Shown piece after piece: positions 7,081-9,477 of a stretch of DNA of 9,477 nt. Source of the stretch: Gammaproteobacteria bacterium (GTDB lineage Bacteria; Pseudomonadota; Gammaproteobacteria; Immundisolibacterales; Immundisolibacteraceae); contig DQBD01000258.1 in assembly GCA_003526065.1 (NCBI GenBank), positions 3,293 to 12,769 of the forward strand, in the 5' to 3' direction. A model generated the notes under the pieces. That model saw only the letters and a list, made by a program, of their open reading frames with translations, was not told the DNA's origin and did no database searches. Both the position numbers and the translations under genes were made by a program. Numbering within the stretch: the first letter of the stretch is position 1; each line of letters begins with the position of its first letter.

Positions 7081-8838
7081 TCAGGAAACCGCCGGACTCG
7101 ATGTGGTCGGCGGCGTGTCGAGCAGTTCGGCGGCGCGCAACCGCGCTTCGCCCATATTGCGAGCGTATTCCAGGCGGCCGACGAGCCGGCGGATGCCCAC
7201 ACGCCGCAGCTTGAGAACCAGCCGGGGAGACAGGCCGCACAGCAGGACAGTCTGGCGGCGTCGATGCGCCTGCCGGATGAGGTCTTCCAGGGCCGTCATC
7301 CCCGTCATGTCCATCAATTGCACATCGGCCATGTCCAGGATGAGCACGCGCAGGCTCGGATCGACGGTGTGCAGGGTGCGCAAGGCCTTTTGTGCGGCAC
7401 CGAAAAACAAGGGGCCGTTGATGTCGTAGATCAGGAGGCCGGGTAACTCCGGGCCCTCTGATCCGGCGATCTCGTGGTTGCTCAGCAGGCGACCTTCGGT
7501 AAGGTCGATGACGCGCTTGATGAACAGGATCGCCGCCAGGCCCATGCCGACGGTCACCGCAACCACCATGTCGAACAGGATGGTCAGGCTGAAGCAGGTC
7601 AGCAACACCATCACATCGCTGCGGGGCGCGTGGCGCAGTACGCGCACGAAGTGCCGGGCTTCGCTCATGTTCCAGGCCGTCATCAGCAGCAGGCCGGCCA
7701 GCGCGGCCATGGGTAGATAGGCCAGCAGGTCGGCCAGGGCAACCACCGCAAGGAGTACGATGCCGGCATGGCTGACACTCGCCAGCGGCGAGTGTGCGCC
7801 GGCGCGAATGTTGGTCGCGGTGCGGGCGATGGCAGCGGTAGCCGCCACACCGCCGAAGAACGGCGCGATCAGGTTGCCCAGGCCCTGCCCGACCAATTCG
7901 GCGTTGGGGTCATGGCGTGTCCCGGCCATGCCGTCGGCCACCACCGCGCACAGCAGTGATTCCAGGGCCCCCAGCATCGCGATGGCGAATGCCGGTCCCA
8001 GCAGGTCCTGAAGCAACCCAAAGGACAGACCCAATGGCTTGCCGTCCGGGCCGGGTTGCAGCCATGGCCATTGCCATTGCGGCAGAAACGGCGGAATTCC
8101 CTGACCGTTCTGGCCGCCGGTCGTCCAGGTGAATCGGGATCCGATGGTCTCCACGGTCCAGTCCGGTCCGAGTCGCGCCAGCAGCAGCGACAGCAGGGTG
8201 CCGGCCAGCAGGGCGACGAGGTGCCCCGGAAAGCGTAGCCCCAGCCGTGGCCAGGCCACCATGATGGCCAGGGTCGTGGCCCCGACGAGTGCGTTGGCGG
8301 CATGCATTTCCGGGACGGCGGCCAGCAACGTGCCCAGCCGATCCCAGTAGTGGCCGTCCAGGGCGCCCACCGGCAGGCCCAGGAAATCCTTCAGCTGCAA
8401 TGTAGCGATCACCACAGCGATGCCGCTGGTGAAGCCCACCGTCACCGGATAGGGCACCAGTTCGATGAACCGCCCCAGCCGCGCCAGGCCCATGAACAGC
8501 AGGATCCCGCCCGCCATGGCACCCGCGGTGAGCAGGCCGCCGAGACCGAATTGCTGGGCGATGGGAAGCAGGACCACGACGAAGGCGGCAGTGGGGCCCG
8601 ACACATTGACGCGCGACCCCCCGGTTAGCGCGATGATCGCGCCCGCCACGATGGCCGTATAGAGGCCGTGCTGGGGGGCAACGCCACTGGCAATGGCCAA
8701 TGCCATGGCCAGCGGCAGGGCGACGACACCAACGGTGGCGCCGGCGGTGAGGTCGCTGATGACGTTCTGACGCGTATAGCCGCGGTTCAGGGTGTCTTTC
8801 AGGGCCTGGGCAAACGGCAGGGACTGGCGATGATCCAT
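7081..8838 (-). CDS. dauA: SulP/SLC26-family anion transporter with STAS domain, DauA-like
   Basis: A 585-residue inner-membrane transporter. E. coli DauA (YchM, 559 residues) takes up C4-dicarboxylates such as succinate aerobically and at acidic pH; other SulP members carry sulfate or bicarbonate, so the substrate here is inferred. Close DauA-like blocks are ALPLAMALAIASGVAPQHGL (about 40-59), GGSRVNVSGPTAAFVV (73-88), GFTSGI, KDFLGL, ESLLCAVVADGM, NAELVGQGLGN and AAIARTATNIRAGA. About 12-14 membrane segments precede a cytoplasmic STAS domain from about 450, with the conserved loop D510-M-T512-G at the site equivalent to the phosphorylatable serine of SpoIIAA. The start at 8838 is chosen because AAAGGA (8845-8850, minus) lies 6 bases ahead and the N-terminus then aligns with E. 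coli DauA; an ATG at 8862 would add 8 residues but has no ribosome site. It converges on tamB and diverges from the acyl-CoA dehydrogenase gene. Confidence 0.92.
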   Translation of the reverse strand: MDHRQSLPFAQALKDTLNRGYTRQNVISDLTAGATVGVVALPLAMALAIASGVAPQHGLYTAIVAGAIIALTGGSRVNVSGPTAAFVVVLLPIAQQFGLGGLLTAGAMAGGILLFMGLARLGRFIELVPYPVTVGFTSGIAVVIATLQLKDFLGLPVGALDGHYWDRLGTLLAAVPEMHAANALVGATTLAIMVAWPRLGLRFPGHLVALLAGTLLSLLLARLGPDWTVETIGSRFTWTTGGQNGQGIPPFLPQWQWPWLQPGPDGKPLGLSFGLLQDLLGPAFAIAMLGALESLLCAVVADGMAGTRHDPNAELVGQGLGNLIAPFFGGVAATAAIARTATNIRAGAHSPLASVSHAGIVLLAVVALADLLAYLPMAALAGLLLMTAWNMSEARHFVRVLRHAPRSDVMVLLTCFSLTILFDMVVAVTVGMGLAAILFIKRVIDLTEGRLLSNHEIAGSEGPELPGLLIYDINGPLFFGAAQKALRTLHTVDPSLRVLILDMADVQLMDMTGMTALEDLIRQAHRRRQTVLLCGLSPRLVLKLRRVGIRRLVGRLEYARNMGEARLRAAELLDTPPTTSSPAVS

Positions 8839-8844
8839 GGCGGA

Positions 8845-8850
8845 TCCTTT
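8845..8850 (-). promoter_or_regulatory. dauA Shine-Dalgarno site that decides the start
   Basis: On the minus strand this reads AAAGGA, 6 bases before the ATG at 8838. No comparable purine-rich site precedes the ATG at 8862, which supports the shorter protein. Confidence 0.75.
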
Positions 8851-8942
8851 ATCAAAGAGCATGCGGGCTGAGCGCGGGAGACGTGCGTTATGTTAATCGA
8901 TCCGGGTGTTATGCGGGGCTGTGCAGCGCCCCAACGAGCCGC

Positions 8943-8948
8943 GATAAT
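8943..8948 (+). promoter_or_regulatory. Candidate -10 element for the acyl-CoA dehydrogenase gene
   Basis: GATAAT matches the sigma-70 -10 consensus at 5 of 6 bases. At 17 bp spacing the upstream hexamer is TGTGCA (8920-8925), only a 3/6 match to TTGACA, and it lies in the loop of the GC-rich dyad, so an activator or repressor could act there. The transcript would have a leader of about 38 bases. Confidence 0.35.
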
Positions 8949-8981
8949 GCTCGCTGGACCAAATTCATAACATGGATGATT

Positions 8982-8986
8982 GGAGG
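8982..8986 (+). promoter_or_regulatory. Strong Shine-Dalgarno site that decides the acyl-CoA dehydrogenase start
   Basis: GGAGG lies 6 bases before the ATG at 8993, the best ribosome site in the window. An in-frame ATG at 8972 would add 7 residues (MDDWRSF) but has no such site upstream, so 8993 is preferred. Confidence 0.85.
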
Positions 8987-8992
8987 AGCTTC

Positions 8993-9477
8993 ATGCACAA
9001 GCCGCGTGCGATTTTCAGCGAAGAACACGAAATGTTTCGCCAGACCTGTCGCCGCTTCTATGAAAAGGAAGTGGTGCCCTATCACGATCAGTGGGAAGAG
9101 GACGGACAGGTGTCCCGGGAGGTCTGGCTCAAGGCCGGCGAGGCGGGCCTGCTGTGCATGTCGCTGCCGGAGGCCTATGGCGGCGCGGAGGCCGATTTCC
9201 TGTTCACCGTGGTGCAGGCCGAGGAACAGACCCGCGCCGGCGCCTCCGGGCCCGGCTTCATGCTGCACAATGAAATCGTCGCGCCCTACATCTTCAAGTA
9301 CGGCAACGACGAACAGAAACAGCGCTGGCTGCCGCGCATGGCCAAGGGCGAGCTGATCGGCGCCATCGCCATGACCGAGCCCGGCACGGGTTCGGATCTG
9401 CAGGCGGTCAAGACCCACGCCCGGCGTGAAGGCGACCACTACATCCTGAACGGCCAGAAGACCTTCATCACCAACGG
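8993..9477 (+). CDS. Acyl-CoA dehydrogenase, N-terminal part (cut by window edge)
   Basis: The first 161 codons plus two bases of an FAD-dependent acyl-CoA dehydrogenase; the catalytic C-terminal half lies beyond the window. The family oxidises acyl-CoA to trans-2-enoyl-CoA and passes electrons to electron-transfer flavoprotein. Visible parts are the N-terminal alpha domain (FSEEHEMFRQTCRRFYEKEV, W45-L-K-A-G-E-A-G-L), LPEAYGG at 58-64, and the start of the beta domain with the flavin/substrate signature AMTEPGTGSDL at 126-136 followed by LNGQKTFITNG. Which chain length or branched substrate it uses cannot be told without the catalytic base and C-terminal region; the N-terminus resembles enzymes labelled long-chain acyl-CoA dehydrogenase. 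GGAGG at 8982-8986 fixes the start. It diverges from dauA and may be regulated with it. Confidence 0.93.
   Translation, partial: MHKPRAIFSEEHEMFRQTCRRFYEKEVVPYHDQWEEDGQVSREVWLKAGEAGLLCMSLPEAYGGAEADFLFTVVQAEEQTRAGASGPGFMLHNEIVAPYIFKYGNDEQKQRWLPRMAKGELIGAIAMTEPGTGSDLQAVKTHARREGDHYILNGQKTFITN

Larger units (their letters stand above)
8839..8992. promoter_or_regulatory. Divergent intergenic regulatory region between dauA and the acyl-CoA dehydrogenase gene
   Basis: This 154-base gap must hold the promoters for both neighbours. Visible elements are two direct copies of GTTATG (8887-8892 and 8908-8913, start-to-start 21 bases), one inverted copy CATAAC (8966-8971), and a GC-rich dyad GGGGC (8915-8919) / GCCCC (8928-8932) around an 8-base loop. 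GATAAT at 8943-8948 is a possible -10 for the rightward gene. No good promoter for dauA can be picked by eye. I see no coding potential here. Confidence 0.55.

Noticed and set aside
7469..8871. Several plus-strand open frames across dauA
   Set aside because: All lie antisense to a transporter that aligns with E. coli DauA over its full length; none shows a plausible product.
8883..9356. A 157-codon plus-strand frame overlapping the acyl-CoA dehydrogenase start
   Set aside because: It is in a different frame from the strongly conserved dehydrogenase, and its product shows no family motif.
1..9477. Mobile element, CRISPR, toxin-antitoxin or defence genes
   Set aside because: No transposase, integrase, repeat array, tRNA-flanked island or composition break could be seen; the gene order is that of housekeeping envelope, repair and metabolic genes.

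Overview
The window is GC-rich, densely coding DNA that looks like the chromosome of a gammaproteobacterium. The helicase, TamA, TamB and DauA-like proteins all read like gammaproteobacterial family members, most clearly UvrD and DauA. The order or genus cannot be fixed from this sequence. I see no insertion sequence, phage gene, tRNA, rRNA, CRISPR array or other sign of recent transfer; this is ordinary core and near-core genome.

Layout, left to right. (1) Bases 1-799, minus strand: the first 266 codons of uvrD, running off the left edge. (2) Bases 800-961: a divergent intergenic region with a candidate promoter for each side. (3) Bases 962-7044, plus strand: a tight three-gene unit of a small unrecognised lipoprotein, tamA (outer-membrane barrel with POTRA domains) and tamB (inner-membrane-anchored periplasm-spanning protein). 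tamA starts 27 bases after the lipoprotein gene, and tamA and tamB overlap by 4 bases (ATGA). (4) Bases 7045-7080: a short convergent gap with inverted repeats that may end transcription. (5) Bases 7081-8838, minus strand: a SulP-family transporter with a C-terminal STAS domain, closest in sequence to E. coli DauA (YchM). (6) Bases 8839-8992: a second divergent intergenic region. (7) From 8993 to the right edge, plus strand: the N-terminal part of an acyl-CoA dehydrogenase.

How the genes work together. TamA and TamB form the translocation and assembly module, which spans from inner to outer membrane and is implicated in outer-membrane protein insertion and in phospholipid transport. The lipoprotein encoded immediately before them has a strong lipobox, a predicted outer-membrane sorting residue and a beta-sandwich-like segment, so a role as a TAM accessory lipoprotein is the most interesting hypothesis here; it is inference from position only. 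The dauA-like gene and the acyl-CoA dehydrogenase share a promoter region. The STAS domain of E. coli YchM has been reported to bind acyl carrier protein, so a lipid-metabolism link is conceivable but unproven. No clearly new system is visible.
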